This document shows, one piece after another, positions 32,590 through 40,894 of a DNA stretch of 64,000 bases; the stretch's first letter is position 1; the number at the start of each line of letters is the position of its first letter. A program made the translations under genes and the position numbers. Source of the stretch: Nitrobacteraceae bacterium AZCC 2146 (GTDB lineage: Bacteria; Pseudomonadota; Alphaproteobacteria; Rhizobiales; Xanthobacteraceae); contig JBAGRP010000001.1 of assembly GCA_036924855.1 (NCBI GenBank), forward strand, positions 6,746,001 to 6,810,000, written 5' to 3'. Below the pieces are notes generated by a model. The model ran no database searches. It saw nothing but the letters and a program-made list of their open reading frames with translations, and had not been told where the DNA came from.

Positions 32590-33395
32590 CGATTGAGGAC
32601 ATGGGTCAGGAAGCGCTTGGTCTTTTCCTCGCGCGGAGCCGAGAAGATATCCTCAGGCGGCCCTTCTTCGACGATGTTGCCGTCGGCCATGAAGATCAGC
32701 CGGTCGGCAACCTGCCGGGCAAAGCTCATTTCATGCGTCACCACGATCATGGTCATGCCTTCGCGGGCGAGGGCACCCATAACATCGAGCACTTCGTGGA
32801 CAAGCTCGGGATCGAGCGCCGATGTCGGCTCATCGAACAGGATCAGACGCGGCTCCATGGCCAGCGCACGGGCGATGGCGACGCGCTGCTGCTGCCCGCC
32901 CGACAATTGCGACGGAAGCTTATCCATGTGGTCAGCCAGACTGACGCGCGCGAGTTGTTCGGCTGCCCTGGCCTCGGCCGCGGCATTCGACAAGCCGAGC
33001 ACCTTGCGGGGGCCGATGACGACGTTCTGCAATGCCGTCAGATGTGGAAAGAGATTGAAGCGCTGGAACACGAAGCCGAATTTCCGGCGTTGCAAAGCGA
33101 GCTTTGCCTCGCTCATCGGCTCCCAGCGCGCGGCCTCGCCGACATAGCTGCCGCCGACGGTGTCGCCGGCCAGCGTGATCTCGCCGCCGGACGGGGTTTC
33201 AAGATGGTTGAGGCAGCGCAGGACCGTGGTCTTGCCTGATCCCGACGGGCCGATGAGCACCAGGGTCTCACCCGCCATAAGGTCGAAGGAAATGCCCTTG
33301 AGGATTTCGCGATCCCCATAGCTCTTGCGCAGATCGCGGACCGAAAGCAGCGGCTTGCCGGACGCCGTTATGGGTTTACTCATGGCGATCACCAT
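32586..33395 (-). CDS. Polar amino-acid type ABC transporter ATPase (GlnQ-like)
   Basis: This ATPase has Walker [11 protein letters not shown], the signature LSGGQQQR, Walker [14 protein letters not shown] and the switch [15 protein letters not shown]. The [11 protein letters not shown] ending is typical of the glutamine/histidine (PAAT) group. It is 269 residues from ATG 33395; a second in-frame ATG at 33383 begins MSKPITA and is an equal candidate. It overlaps the permease gene stop by 7 bp. It powers uptake by the permease and binding protein encoded upstream, with the amidohydrolase encoded downstream. Confidence 0.92.
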   Translation of the reverse strand: MVIAMSKPITASGKPLLSVRDLRKSYGDREILKGISFDLMAGETLVLIGPSGSGKTTVLRCLNHLETPSGGEITLAGDTVGGSYVGEAARWEPMSEAKLALQRRKFGFVFQRFNLFPHLTALQNVVIGPRKVLGLSNAAAEARAAEQLARVSLADHMDKLPSQLSGGQQQRVAIARALAMEPRLILFDEPTSALDPELVHEVLDVMGALAREGMTMIVVTHEMSFARQVADRLIFMADGNIVEEGPPEDIFSAPREEKTKRFLTHVLNR

Positions 33396-34042
33396 GCCGG
33401 CACGCGGCGCTCGATGAGCCGCGAGATGTAAGACAGCGCCGAGATGATGACGTAGTAGTAGATCGCAAGCAACGCGAAGATTTCCAGCGGCACGAAGTGC
33501 GATGCGATGATCGCCTGGCCCGAGCGAGTCAGCTCATAGACGGAAATCACTGACAGCAGCGAAGTGTTCTTGACCAGCGTGATCAGATCATTGGTCAGCG
33601 CCGGCATCATCGGCCGGATCGACTGCGGGAGCAGCACGTAAAGCAGGATCTTGCCGCGCGTCATGCCGATCGACTTCGCGGCTTCTGTCTGGCCTTTCTC
33701 GACGGACCCGACCGTGCCGCGGACGATCTCTGCGATATAGCCCGCGGAGTTCAGCGACAGGGCGATCACGCCCGCCCAGAATTCGCCGAGCCGAAATCCC
33801 GTCATGGGCAAGCCGAAGAACACGATGAAGATCTGGATCAGTAGCGGCGTGCCGCGGATGAAATCCACATAGGCCCGCACCGCCCAGCGCGCCCAGGTCC
33901 AGCCCCCCAGCGAGATCAAGCCGAGCGCAATACCGCCGAGAAGACCGAAGATCGCGGCAAGAGCCGAAATCCTCAGGGTCATGACGGTACCTTCCGCCAG
34001 TAGCGGGATGGCCATTTCGACGATGGCCCAGTCGATGCTCAT
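33389..34042 (-). CDS. Polar amino-acid type ABC transporter permease
   Basis: A 217-residue permease of the HisM/GlnP type with about five hydrophobic helices. The EAA loop is [33 protein letters not shown], cited here by its first residues as it starts near residue 120. [20 protein letters not shown] is the conserved early segment of this family. Only one permease gene is present, so it probably forms a homodimer. The gene starts 58 bp after the binding-protein stop and overlaps the ATPase gene. Confidence 0.92.
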   Translation of the reverse strand: MSIDWAIVEMAIPLLAEGTVMTLRISALAAIFGLLGGIALGLISLGGWTWARWAVRAYVDFIRGTPLLIQIFIVFFGLPMTGFRLGEFWAGVIALSLNSAGYIAEIVRGTVGSVEKGQTEAAKSIGMTRGKILLYVLLPQSIRPMMPALTNDLITLVKNTSLLSVISVYELTRSGQAIIASHFVPLEIFALLAIYYYVIISALSYISRLIERRVPAW

Positions 34043-34100
34043 TGGAGGCTATACTCGACGGAGAGATGAGGGAATGCGGGGCGCTTGTCCCGCATTCTGA

Positions 34101-34985
34101 TCACGAGAAGGTCGGAACCTTGTCGGCCAGTTGCATACGCACGCCGAACCACTTTTCCTGCAGGGCGTAGATTTCGCCGCTTGCCTTCAGGGCGGCGATG
34201 CGCTCGTTCAGGAACGAGATAATCTCGGCGTCCTCCTTGCGGGTGCCGATGCCGGCCCAGTTACGCGGACCGATATTGCGGACGATGGCGTATTTGCCGG
34301 GCGCGTCCTTCACCACCTGGGTGAGCGTGGCTAGTGAATTGATGACGCCATCTACGGAGCCCTGCGCCAGCGCGAGATAGGCAGCTGGATGATCGTCGTA
34401 AGTCTTCACCTCCGCGAAGCCCTTGCCCGTGGCTGACTTGAGCGCCTCCTGGAGCTGCGTCTTCATGGTGTCGCCAGCGGAGCCCAGCTTCACGCCGAGA
34501 ATCTTGTTGGCCATTTCGTTCAAGCCCTTGATCGTCTCGGCGTCGGAAGCGCGGACCAGCATTTCCTGCGTCGCTTCGGTGTAGGGGATCGTGTAGCCCA
34601 CCTTCTCGACGCGCTCCTTGGTATAGGTGAGCGACGTCATGATGAGATCGAAGTTGCCGGCATAGAGCGCGGGGATCACGCCGGCCCAGGCTGTATCGAC
34701 CATCTCGACCTTCACGCCCAGTGGAGCGAACAGGAGGGAGGCGAGCTCAATGTCGTAACCGACAATCTTGTTGCCCTCGCGAAAAGCGAAGGGACGATAG
34801 GCCGCCTCGCAGCCCACGCGGACGACGCCAGCCTTCTTGATGTTCTCAACGGTCGTCGCGGCCATCGCGTTCTTTGTCAGGACGGTGAGGATCGACGGAA
34901 CAGCCAGAGCCAACGCGGCGGCGGTGGCCGAAGTCTTCAGGAATTGGCGGCGGGTCGCACCGGAGCCGAGATGCTTTAAGCCCAT
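34101..34985 (-). CDS. Polar amino-acid type ABC binding protein, Tat-exported
   Basis: The start is ATG 34985, giving a twin-arginine leader (ATRRQFLKTSATAAALALAV) and cleavage near AMA. Residues from 50 show the SBP-bac-3 fold: VRVGCEAAYRPFAFREGNKI, VGYDIELASLLFAPLGVK, DLIMTSLTYTKERVEKVGYT. The length is 294. The ligand site normally has an Arg and an Asp that hold an alpha-amino acid; here I cannot match both with certainty. It heads the transporter-amidohydrolase-racemase operon and probably brings in the compound the operon degrades. Confidence 0.9.
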   Translation of the reverse strand: MGLKHLGSGATRRQFLKTSATAAALALAVPSILTVLTKNAMAATTVENIKKAGVVRVGCEAAYRPFAFREGNKIVGYDIELASLLFAPLGVKVEMVDTAWAGVIPALYAGNFDLIMTSLTYTKERVEKVGYTIPYTEATQEMLVRASDAETIKGLNEMANKILGVKLGSAGDTMKTQLQEALKSATGKGFAEVKTYDDHPAAYLALAQGSVDGVINSLATLTQVVKDAPGKYAIVRNIGPRNWAGIGTRKEDAEIISFLNERIAALKASGEIYALQEKWFGVRMQLADKVPTFS

Positions 34986-35295
34986 GACGGTTTCTCTTTC
35001 AGTCTGCTGTTGTCGGATACAACGCACCATCCCTTCAAATTGCATGCCATCAATAATATATGTTTATATTCAATAAGTTAGATGTTTTGATGCCTTGCGC
35101 ACCTGACCACTATCTACGCAATGTCCGCCCAAATGGACGCCACTTGACCAATTGTCGTCCCGAAAGCACGAGCGACTTCCATGCGCGATTAAGCCTTCGC
35201 GAGTCCACCACGCGTCATGCTTTGCTTTTTCGGCAGGTCGGCGGCGCCCACGCGCGCCGGCATATGGCAGTGACGTTAGCGGCCTGATCATGATT
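34986..35295. promoter_or_regulatory. Leader region of the transporter-amidohydrolase operon with an AT-rich palindrome
   Basis: This 310-bp gap lies between the binding-protein start and the end of the GntR gene. AATATATGTTTATATT (35055-35070) is a palindrome (6-bp arms, 4-bp centre) about 70 bp upstream of the binding-protein start, a plausible GntR operator. I see no gene in the rest. Confidence 0.45.
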
Positions 35296-36045
35296 TCAGG
35301 CGACAGGGGCTGGTTCTTGCACCGCAGCCGAACTTCCCACCTCACTCTTCAGCACACCGCATACCGTTTCGCCCGTCCGTAGCAGATGCCGACGCCAGAC
35401 AAGCCTTGCCCGTTCCGGGTCACGAGCATGGAACGCCGCCATCACCGCCTCATGCTCCTCGACGGACTCCTGCCAACGGAAGGGATCGAGGATCGCCATA
35501 TATCGCCCGCGACGCGCCCTGAGCATCAGGCTGGCGTGGGTCGCGACCAGTACAGGATTGCCGGAGAATCTCACGATCGTGTCATGAATCGAGCTGTTCA
35601 GCTCGAAATAGAGATCCTTCTCTCGGCGCTCATAATGCGCGCACATCCGCTCATGCATCTCATCCAGCGCGGCGAGATCGGTGGCGCCGATCCGTGTAAC
35701 GGCGAACTCCGCGGCGAGGCTCTCGAGGCCCGCGATGACCTCGAACAGGTTCTGCGCTTCCGCTTGTGTGAACGACATGATGCGAGCCCCCCTATTCTGT
35801 GAGATCTCGATGAGACCTTCTGCTTCCAGGAGCTTGAGTGCCTCACGGAGCGGGGTCCGCGACACCTTGATCTGCTCGCATAATGCCCGCTCGATGATGC
35901 GTCCGCCGGGCGGCATCTCGCCGCGGATGATCATGTCTCGCAGTCTATTGGCAACCTGACTGGCGAAAGGTATCCGGCGGGACAGCGTGGTCCGCTGACG
36001 CGGAGAGCACGCTGCTGCCGGCTTGGGCTCAGCGACCTGCTCCAT
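35296..36045 (-). CDS. GntR-family regulator, FCD (FadR) type
   Basis: A 249-residue regulator. The winged helix starts near residue 25 (ASQVANRLRDMIIRGEMPPG, KVSRTPLREALKLLEAEGLI, NRGARIM), followed by the FCD domain with its His/Asp metal pattern (ELNSSIHDTIVRFSGN, SVEEHEAVMAAF). The first 24 residues and the last 15 are polar tails. It is upstream of the transporter operon on the same strand and most likely controls it. It resembles the GntR protein encoded at 23156-23821 closely in the DNA-binding part (SRTPLREALK, EAEGL), as is usual in the family. Confidence 0.9.
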   Translation of the reverse strand: MEQVAEPKPAAACSPRQRTTLSRRIPFASQVANRLRDMIIRGEMPPGGRIIERALCEQIKVSRTPLREALKLLEAEGLIEISQNRGARIMSFTQAEAQNLFEVIAGLESLAAEFAVTRIGATDLAALDEMHERMCAHYERREKDLYFELNSSIHDTIVRFSGNPVLVATHASLMLRARRGRYMAILDPFRWQESVEEHEAVMAAFHARDPERARLVWRRHLLRTGETVCGVLKSEVGSSAAVQEPAPVA

Positions 36046-36237
36046 GATCCCTCCACTTCAGCACACCAAACATTCGCGCAACCTAGCGTGACGGCCAATG
36101 CATTGCAAAGAAAGGCCTTTGTGCCCGCCTGGCTGTCCGTCAACGGAACAATCTTTGGCTGCAACTAATTCAGTTTGAGCTGCTGCCGGTTTGATGGACA
36201 CCAAGTTTGGGTGTTTGCCGGTTTAGTGGACGCGATC

Positions 36238-36524
36238 TTAAGCTAATCCCACCTTTCGTTCGAACTCAATGGGGCTGAGGTATCCGATCGTCGAATGACG
36301 TCGGGGGCATTGTAGAATCGCTCGATGTAGTCGAACACATCTGCCCTTGCCTCGTTTCTTGTTCGATAGATTTTGCGAGCGGTGCGCTCGGTCTTCAGCG
36401 ACGAGAAGAAGCTCTCCATCGCCGCGTTGTCCCAGACATTGCCGGATCGGCTCATGCTGCAAACAATGCCGCTGTCGGCCATCAGCCGCTGGAACTGCTC
36501 GCTGGTGTACTGGCTGCCCTGATC
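36238..36524 (-). pseudogene. C-terminal fragment of an IS3-family transposase (OrfB), frameshifted
   Basis: The minus-strand frame starts at the DDE region DQGSQYTSEQFQRLM and continues GNVWDNAAMESFFSSLKTE to YIERFYN. A two-base insertion after AAT then moves it to PRRRHSTIGYLSPIEFERKV, ending TAA at 36238. The 5' two thirds of the gene are absent and are replaced by a different fragment at the shared residues Asp-Gln. Confidence 0.85.
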
Positions 36525-36656
36525 GACCAGCTTGCGGAAGGCCTCCGCCGCCTCGGCCTTGCCGTCCTCGGTCTGTAGGCTCTCGTAGAGTGTCGAAATC
36601 CGCTAGTGGTAGATCTCCGCCATGTTCGGATGCAGAAGGGGCGGCGGCTCCTCGGC
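36519..36656 (-). pseudogene. C-terminal fragment of a serine site-specific recombinase
   Basis: On the minus strand EEPPPLLHPNMAEIYH, then TAG (36603-36605), then RISTLYESLQTEDGKAEAAE and AFRKLVDQ. This matches my memory of the end of large serine recombinases found in rhizobia (LHPNMAEIYRxRVxxLHEAL ... LVDQVTLVP). A Gln codon has apparently become TAG. The fragment runs without a frame break into the IS3 transposase piece. Confidence 0.6.
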
Positions 36657-36661
36657 GTTAG

Positions 36662-36740
36662 CGCGCTGGGAGTTGACCTATGTGGCCGGCATCTTGCCGA
36701 ACACCACGGTGTGGGCGCCGGACATGGCGTCGCTGCTGTT
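36662..36740 (+). pseudogene. Fragment of an IS701-family transposase
   Basis: LTYVAGILPNTTVWAPDMAS is nearly identical to the middle of the intact transposase encoded at 5106-6545. One extra base after GCGCTGGG breaks the frame just before it. Only about 75 bp remain. Confidence 0.8.
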
Positions 36741-36997
36741 AGGCCCCGCCCACACTTCAGCAGTTGCGTGTGTTCGACGCTCCCAACCGTGCCCGGACAG
36801 ATGCGTTCAGCGCCCAAGGCCGCGACGACCTTTCTGGCAAATCCTATCGCCCCGATTGCGATTGGCTATCGAGTGTCGTCAGCGAGCGGCGCTAATTTTG
36901 CATGATGGCTTATCCGGTCGCCTCCGCAGTTGCGGGGTGGTTCGGACAAGTATTCTGAGGCCTGCTAACAGGCGTTGATTCTCCAGGTGAGACAGGC

Positions 36998-37939
36998 ATG
37001 CTCTATTACATAGGTCGCCGTCTGCTGATTTTACCGCCGGTGATGCTCACGGTTGCGCTGATCGTTTTCTGTCTGCTTTACATCACGCCCGGTGATCCCG
37101 CGGCCATGATTGCCGGCGATCAGGCTACTCCGGAAGATATCGATCGCATTCGCGTCTCCATGGGCCTGGACAAGCCGTTTCTCATTCGCTTCGCGACCTG
37201 GGCATGGCAGCTGGCTAACGGCGATCTGGGCATGTCGATCTTCGCAAATCAGCCGGTCACGCAAATGATCGGCCAGCGTATCGGGCCGACGTTCTCGCTT
37301 CTGGCGATGAGCCTGGTGATCTCAGTCGTTATCGCGATTCCGCTCGGCGTGTTCGCGGCCTGGAAGAGGGGCAAGACCGCCGATCGCGTGTTTATGGGCG
37401 TGACCGTGCTGTCGTTTTCCTTTCCGGTGTTTGTCGTCGGATACCTCTTGGCGTTTTCGTTTTCGACGACACTGAAGTGGCTGCCGGTGCAGGGCTACAC
37501 ACCGTTGGCGGAGGGTGTGGCTCCGTTTCTGAAGCATCTCATTTTGCCGGCTCTCACGCTCGGCGTTTCCTATGCGGCGATCCTTGCCCGCACCACCCGT
37601 TCCTCGATGCTCGACGTGTTGTCGCAGGAGTATATCCGAACGGCCGTCGCGAAGGGTGCCGGACCTCGAATTCTCCTGTTCAGGCATGCGTTGAAGAACG
37701 CGGCGATCCCGATCATCACCGTGATCGGTCTGGGCCTGGCGACTTTGATTGGCGGGTCCGTCATCACCGAAAGCGTGTTCGCTATTCCAGGCATTGGCCG
37801 GCTCACGCTCGATGCGATCCTGCATCGCGACTATCCGGTGATTCAGGGAGTCGTACTGCTGTTCAGTGCAGGTTACGTCGCGATCAATCTCCTGATCGAT
37901 GTGATTTACACACTCGTTGACCCAAGGATCAGGTATTGA
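36998..37939 (+). CDS. Peptide/opine-type ABC transporter permease 1 (DppB-like)
   Basis: A 313-residue permease with six helices, beginning MLYYIGRRLLILPPVMLTVA, the typical DppB membrane start. The EAA loop includes EYIRTAVAKGAGPRILLFRH, and VITESVFAIPGIGRL is the conserved end. The ATG has a GGTGAGAC site upstream. The next permease gene overlaps its stop by 4 bp (TTGA). With the genes for two ATPases and a separate binding protein at 46387, it forms a full importer for peptide-sized ligands. The mobile-element mosaic ends about 250 bp upstream. Confidence 0.92.
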   Translation: MLYYIGRRLLILPPVMLTVALIVFCLLYITPGDPAAMIAGDQATPEDIDRIRVSMGLDKPFLIRFATWAWQLANGDLGMSIFANQPVTQMIGQRIGPTFSLLAMSLVISVVIAIPLGVFAAWKRGKTADRVFMGVTVLSFSFPVFVVGYLLAFSFSTTLKWLPVQGYTPLAEGVAPFLKHLILPALTLGVSYAAILARTTRSSMLDVLSQEYIRTAVAKGAGPRILLFRHALKNAAIPIITVIGLGLATLIGGSVITESVFAIPGIGRLTLDAILHRDYPVIQGVVLLFSAGYVAINLLIDVIYTLVDPRIRY

Positions 37940-38850
37940 ACCGCCCGCTTCCACCGACAGACATGAGCATGATGGACGCTGGCGCCATTGCCGTTCCGCT
38001 AAAAATTTCGTCGCGCGAGTGGAAAACGATCCGCTTGCTGCGGCGACATCCGCAAATTGCCGCTGGCGCGCTGATTCTGCTGGTGATGGCGCTGCTCGCT
38101 ATCTTCGCGCCGTTGCTTGGCACGATCGATCCTCGCGCCATTTCGCTGGGCAAGCGGCTGCGGCCGCCATCGGCGGAGTTCTGGTTCGGCACCGACGCGC
38201 TGGGGCGGGACCTGTACTCCCGGGTCATCTACGGCGCACGCATTTCGGTTCTGGTGGCCGTCAGCTGCGCGCTGCTGTCCTGCATCGGTGGTGTCGTGAT
38301 CGGCATGATTTCGGCATCAGGGAAATGGCTGGATTCGATCTTCATGCGATTGATGGACGGCCTGATGTCGATCCCCTCGATGCTGCTGGCCATCGCGCTG
38401 ATGGCGGTCACCCGCGGCTCCGTTGGCACAGTGATCATAGCGATCACGATCGTTGAAGTTCCGCGCGTGGCGCGCATGATCCGCGGTGTGGTGTTTTCGC
38501 TTCGGGAGCAGCCGTTCGTCGAAGCCGCGGTCGCCGCCGGCTCGACGATGCCGAAGATCATCTGGCGACACCTGTTGCCGGCCGTCGTCTCGCCGCTCAC
38601 AGTCCAGGCGACCTTCGTCGGCTCGGCTGCCATCGTCATTGAAGCCAGCCTGTCGTTCATCGGCGCGGGAACGCCGCCGACCATTCCGTCATGGGGCAAT
38701 ATCATGTCTGACGGCAAGGCCCTGTGGCAGATCAAACCCTACCTCGTCTTCATGCCGGCGGTCTTTCTCACGCTCACGGTGCTGGGCGTCAATCTGCTCG
38801 GCGACGGCCTGCGCGATGCGCTGGATCCGCGTCTGTCGGAGCGTGCGTGA
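37936..38850 (+). CDS. Peptide/opine-type ABC transporter permease 2 (DppC-like)
   Basis: A DppC-type permease of 304 residues, with the N-terminal extension typical of this subunit, then a first helix near residue 45 (AAGALILLVMALLAIFAPLL). The family hallmark FGTDALGRDLYSRVIYGARI is present, and the EAA loop is PFVEAAVAAGSTMPKIIWRH. I keep TTG 37936 as the start because it overlaps the DppB-like stop; ATG 37963 (MSMMDAG) is an alternative. It ends in a 1-bp overlap with the first ATPase gene. Confidence 0.92.
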   Translation: MNRPLPPTDMSMMDAGAIAVPLKISSREWKTIRLLRRHPQIAAGALILLVMALLAIFAPLLGTIDPRAISLGKRLRPPSAEFWFGTDALGRDLYSRVIYGARISVLVAVSCALLSCIGGVVIGMISASGKWLDSIFMRLMDGLMSIPSMLLAIALMAVTRGSVGTVIIAITIVEVPRVARMIRGVVFSLREQPFVEAAVAAGSTMPKIIWRHLLPAVVSPLTVQATFVGSAAIVIEASLSFIGAGTPPTIPSWGNIMSDGKALWQIKPYLVFMPAVFLTLTVLGVNLLGDGLRDALDPRLSERA

Positions 38851-39839
38851 TGGCGCTGCTTGAGGTCAAAGATTTGCAAATCGCATTCGCGACATCGCGT
38901 GGGCTTCTGCCGGCAGTGCATGGCATTTCCTTTTCGGTCGACGCCGGCGAGACCGTCGCGATCGTCGGGGAGTCGGGCTCCGGAAAATCCATCACGGCTA
39001 TGTCGCTGCTGCGTCTGCTGAAAGAGCCGGAGACGCTTATCCGCGGTGAGATCGTCTTCAAGGGCAGCGATCTGCTGAAAGTATCCGAACCGGGGATGCG
39101 CGCCATCAGGGGCGACGAGATCAGCATGATCTTCCAGGAGCCGATGAGCGCGCTGAATCCGGTCATGACGGTCGGTCAGCAGATCGCCGAAGTTATCAGC
39201 CTGCACAAGAACGTCTCCGCGGCGGATGCCGGGGCCCATGCGCTGCGGATGCTGATCCAGGTCGGTATCCCCGCGCCTGAGCGGCGAATGCGGGAATATC
39301 CGCATCAGCTGTCCGGTGGCATGCGTCAACGGGTGATGACGGCGATGGCGCTCGCCTGCGAGCCGGCGCTGCTGATCGCGGACGAGCCGACGACGGCGCT
39401 TGACGTTACGGTGCAGGCGCAAATTCTCGACTTGATGCGCGGGCTGAAGTCGCGCCTGGGTTCGGCGATTATCCTGATCACCCATGACATGGGTGTGGTC
39501 GCTGAATTGGCCCAGCGCGTGATCATCATGTATGCCGGCCGCAAGGTCGAGGAAGCCAGCACGGAAGATATTTTCGCGCGGCCGGCGCATCCCTATACGA
39601 TTGGCCTGCTCGGTGCGATCCCGCGTCTCGGCTCGTCATCGGGCCCCGACGCAGGCAAGCCGCTGACCGAGATACCAGGCGTGGTCCCGAGCCTGCGAGA
39701 GGCGAGGGCGGGGTGCGCTTTTGCGGCGCGGTGCGCTTTTGCGACTTCGGTGTGTTTCGAGGTCACGCCGGTGCTGGAGGCCGTCGCCTCCGGCCACACG
39801 GTGGCCTGTCATCATATCCAGCTCCCGTTAGCCGCATGA
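38850..39839 (+). CDS. Peptide-type ABC transporter ATPase 1 (DppD-like)
   Basis: A 329-residue ATPase: Walker [17 protein letters not shown], signature [17 protein letters not shown], Walker [15 protein letters not shown], switch [15 protein letters not shown]. The C-terminal oligopeptide-transporter domain follows with [14 protein letters not shown] and a Cys-containing segment ([18 protein letters not shown]) that in some relatives binds an Fe-S cluster. The ATG 38850 overlaps the previous stop by one base, and its own stop overlaps the next ATG by 4 bp. It works as a heterodimer with the second ATPase. Confidence 0.93.
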   Translation: MALLEVKDLQIAFATSRGLLPAVHGISFSVDAGETVAIVGESGSGKSITAMSLLRLLKEPETLIRGEIVFKGSDLLKVSEPGMRAIRGDEISMIFQEPMSALNPVMTVGQQIAEVISLHKNVSAADAGAHALRMLIQVGIPAPERRMREYPHQLSGGMRQRVMTAMALACEPALLIADEPTTALDVTVQAQILDLMRGLKSRLGSAIILITHDMGVVAELAQRVIIMYAGRKVEEASTEDIFARPAHPYTIGLLGAIPRLGSSSGPDAGKPLTEIPGVVPSLREARAGCAFAARCAFATSVCFEVTPVLEAVASGHTVACHHIQLPLAA

Positions 39840-40825
39840 AGCAGTCGGCGCTCCTCGAAGTCATCTCGCTGAAGAAGCATTTCCCCAGGCCGCGCGCCGG
39901 TTTCGGGCGGCGCGAGGTCGTGCAGGCGGTGGACGATGTCTCGTTCACAGTGGCGCGCGGCGAAACCCTGTCCATCGTCGGCGAGAGCGGCTGCGGCAAG
40001 TCGACCTTGGGGCGGACGGTGCTCGGGCTGATGCCGCCGACCGAAGGGGCGGTGTGGTTCGACGGCTGGCGGCTCGATGGACTGGCCAGGCCGCAGCTGC
40101 GCAAGGTCCGCCGGCATTTCCAGGTCGTGTTTCAGGACCCGATGTCGAGCCTCAGCCCGCGCATGCGGGTGCGGGACATCATTGCGGAGCCGCTGCGCAA
40201 TTTCGGGCTCGCGACGAGCCGAAGCGAGATCGATGATCGCGTCGCCGAACTGCTCGACATGGTTTCGCTGCCGCGCGACGCTATGGGGCGGTTTGCGCAC
40301 GAATTCTCCGGCGGACAACGGCAGCGGATCTGCATTGCGCGCGCGCTGGCGCCCAGCCCCAGCCTGATCGTCTGCGACGAGGCGGTGTCGGCGCTCGATG
40401 TCTCGGTCAAGGCGCAGATCGTCAACCTGCTTTCCGAGCTGCAGAAGAAGCTCAACATGTCGTTGCTGTTTATCAGCCACGATCTGGCGATCGTCGAACA
40501 CCTGGCCCATCGCGTCGCGGTAATGTATCTCGGCGTGATCGTCGAAATCGGCGATCGGGATCTCATTTTTTCGCAGCCGAAGCATCCCTATACCCGCGCT
40601 CTGATTTCCTCGGTGCCGGTTGCCAGTCCCGGGATCAAGAGCAACAGGATTCTCCTGAGCGGCGATGTGCCGAGCCCGATCAATCCGCCAAAGGGATGCA
40701 AGTTTCACACGCGTTGCCCGAAGGTCTTTGACCGATGCAAGGTCGAGGAGCCTAAATTACGGTCAATCGGCAGCGATCGCCGCATGGTCGCGTGCCATCT
40801 TGAGCAGATCGCGGAGATCCAGTGA
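39836..40825 (+). CDS. Peptide-type ABC transporter ATPase 2 (DppF-like)
   Basis: The partner ATPase, also 329 residues. It has Walker A VGESGCGKSTLGRTVLGL, signature EFSGGQRQRICIARALA, Walker B LIVCDEAVSALDVSVKAQI and switch FISHDLAIVEHLAHR. It ends in the oligopeptide domain (HPYTRALISSVPVA, GCKFHTRCPKVFDRCK). The Asp-Glu-Ala in Walker B, in place of Asp-Glu-Pro, is common for this subunit. ATG 39836 overlaps the DppD-like stop by 4 bp. The regulator gene follows after 69 bp on the same strand. Confidence 0.93.
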   Translation: MKQSALLEVISLKKHFPRPRAGFGRREVVQAVDDVSFTVARGETLSIVGESGCGKSTLGRTVLGLMPPTEGAVWFDGWRLDGLARPQLRKVRRHFQVVFQDPMSSLSPRMRVRDIIAEPLRNFGLATSRSEIDDRVAELLDMVSLPRDAMGRFAHEFSGGQRQRICIARALAPSPSLIVCDEAVSALDVSVKAQIVNLLSELQKKLNMSLLFISHDLAIVEHLAHRVAVMYLGVIVEIGDRDLIFSQPKHPYTRALISSVPVASPGIKSNRILLSGDVPSPINPPKGCKFHTRCPKVFDRCKVEEPKLRSIGSDRRMVACHLEQIAEIQ

Positions 40826-40894
40826 GGTTTCAATCCGATAACGGCAATTGGGGACCGGTCGGGGCGATCATGTCGATGGCATAGTCCTTGCTGG

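Noticed and set aside
8802..36605. Amber codons at two Gln positions (Rieske gene and recombinase fragment) as a sign of TAG recoding
   Set aside because: TAG ends ordinary genes here (for example the cupin and enoyl-CoA hydratase genes), and the second case is in a decayed fragment.
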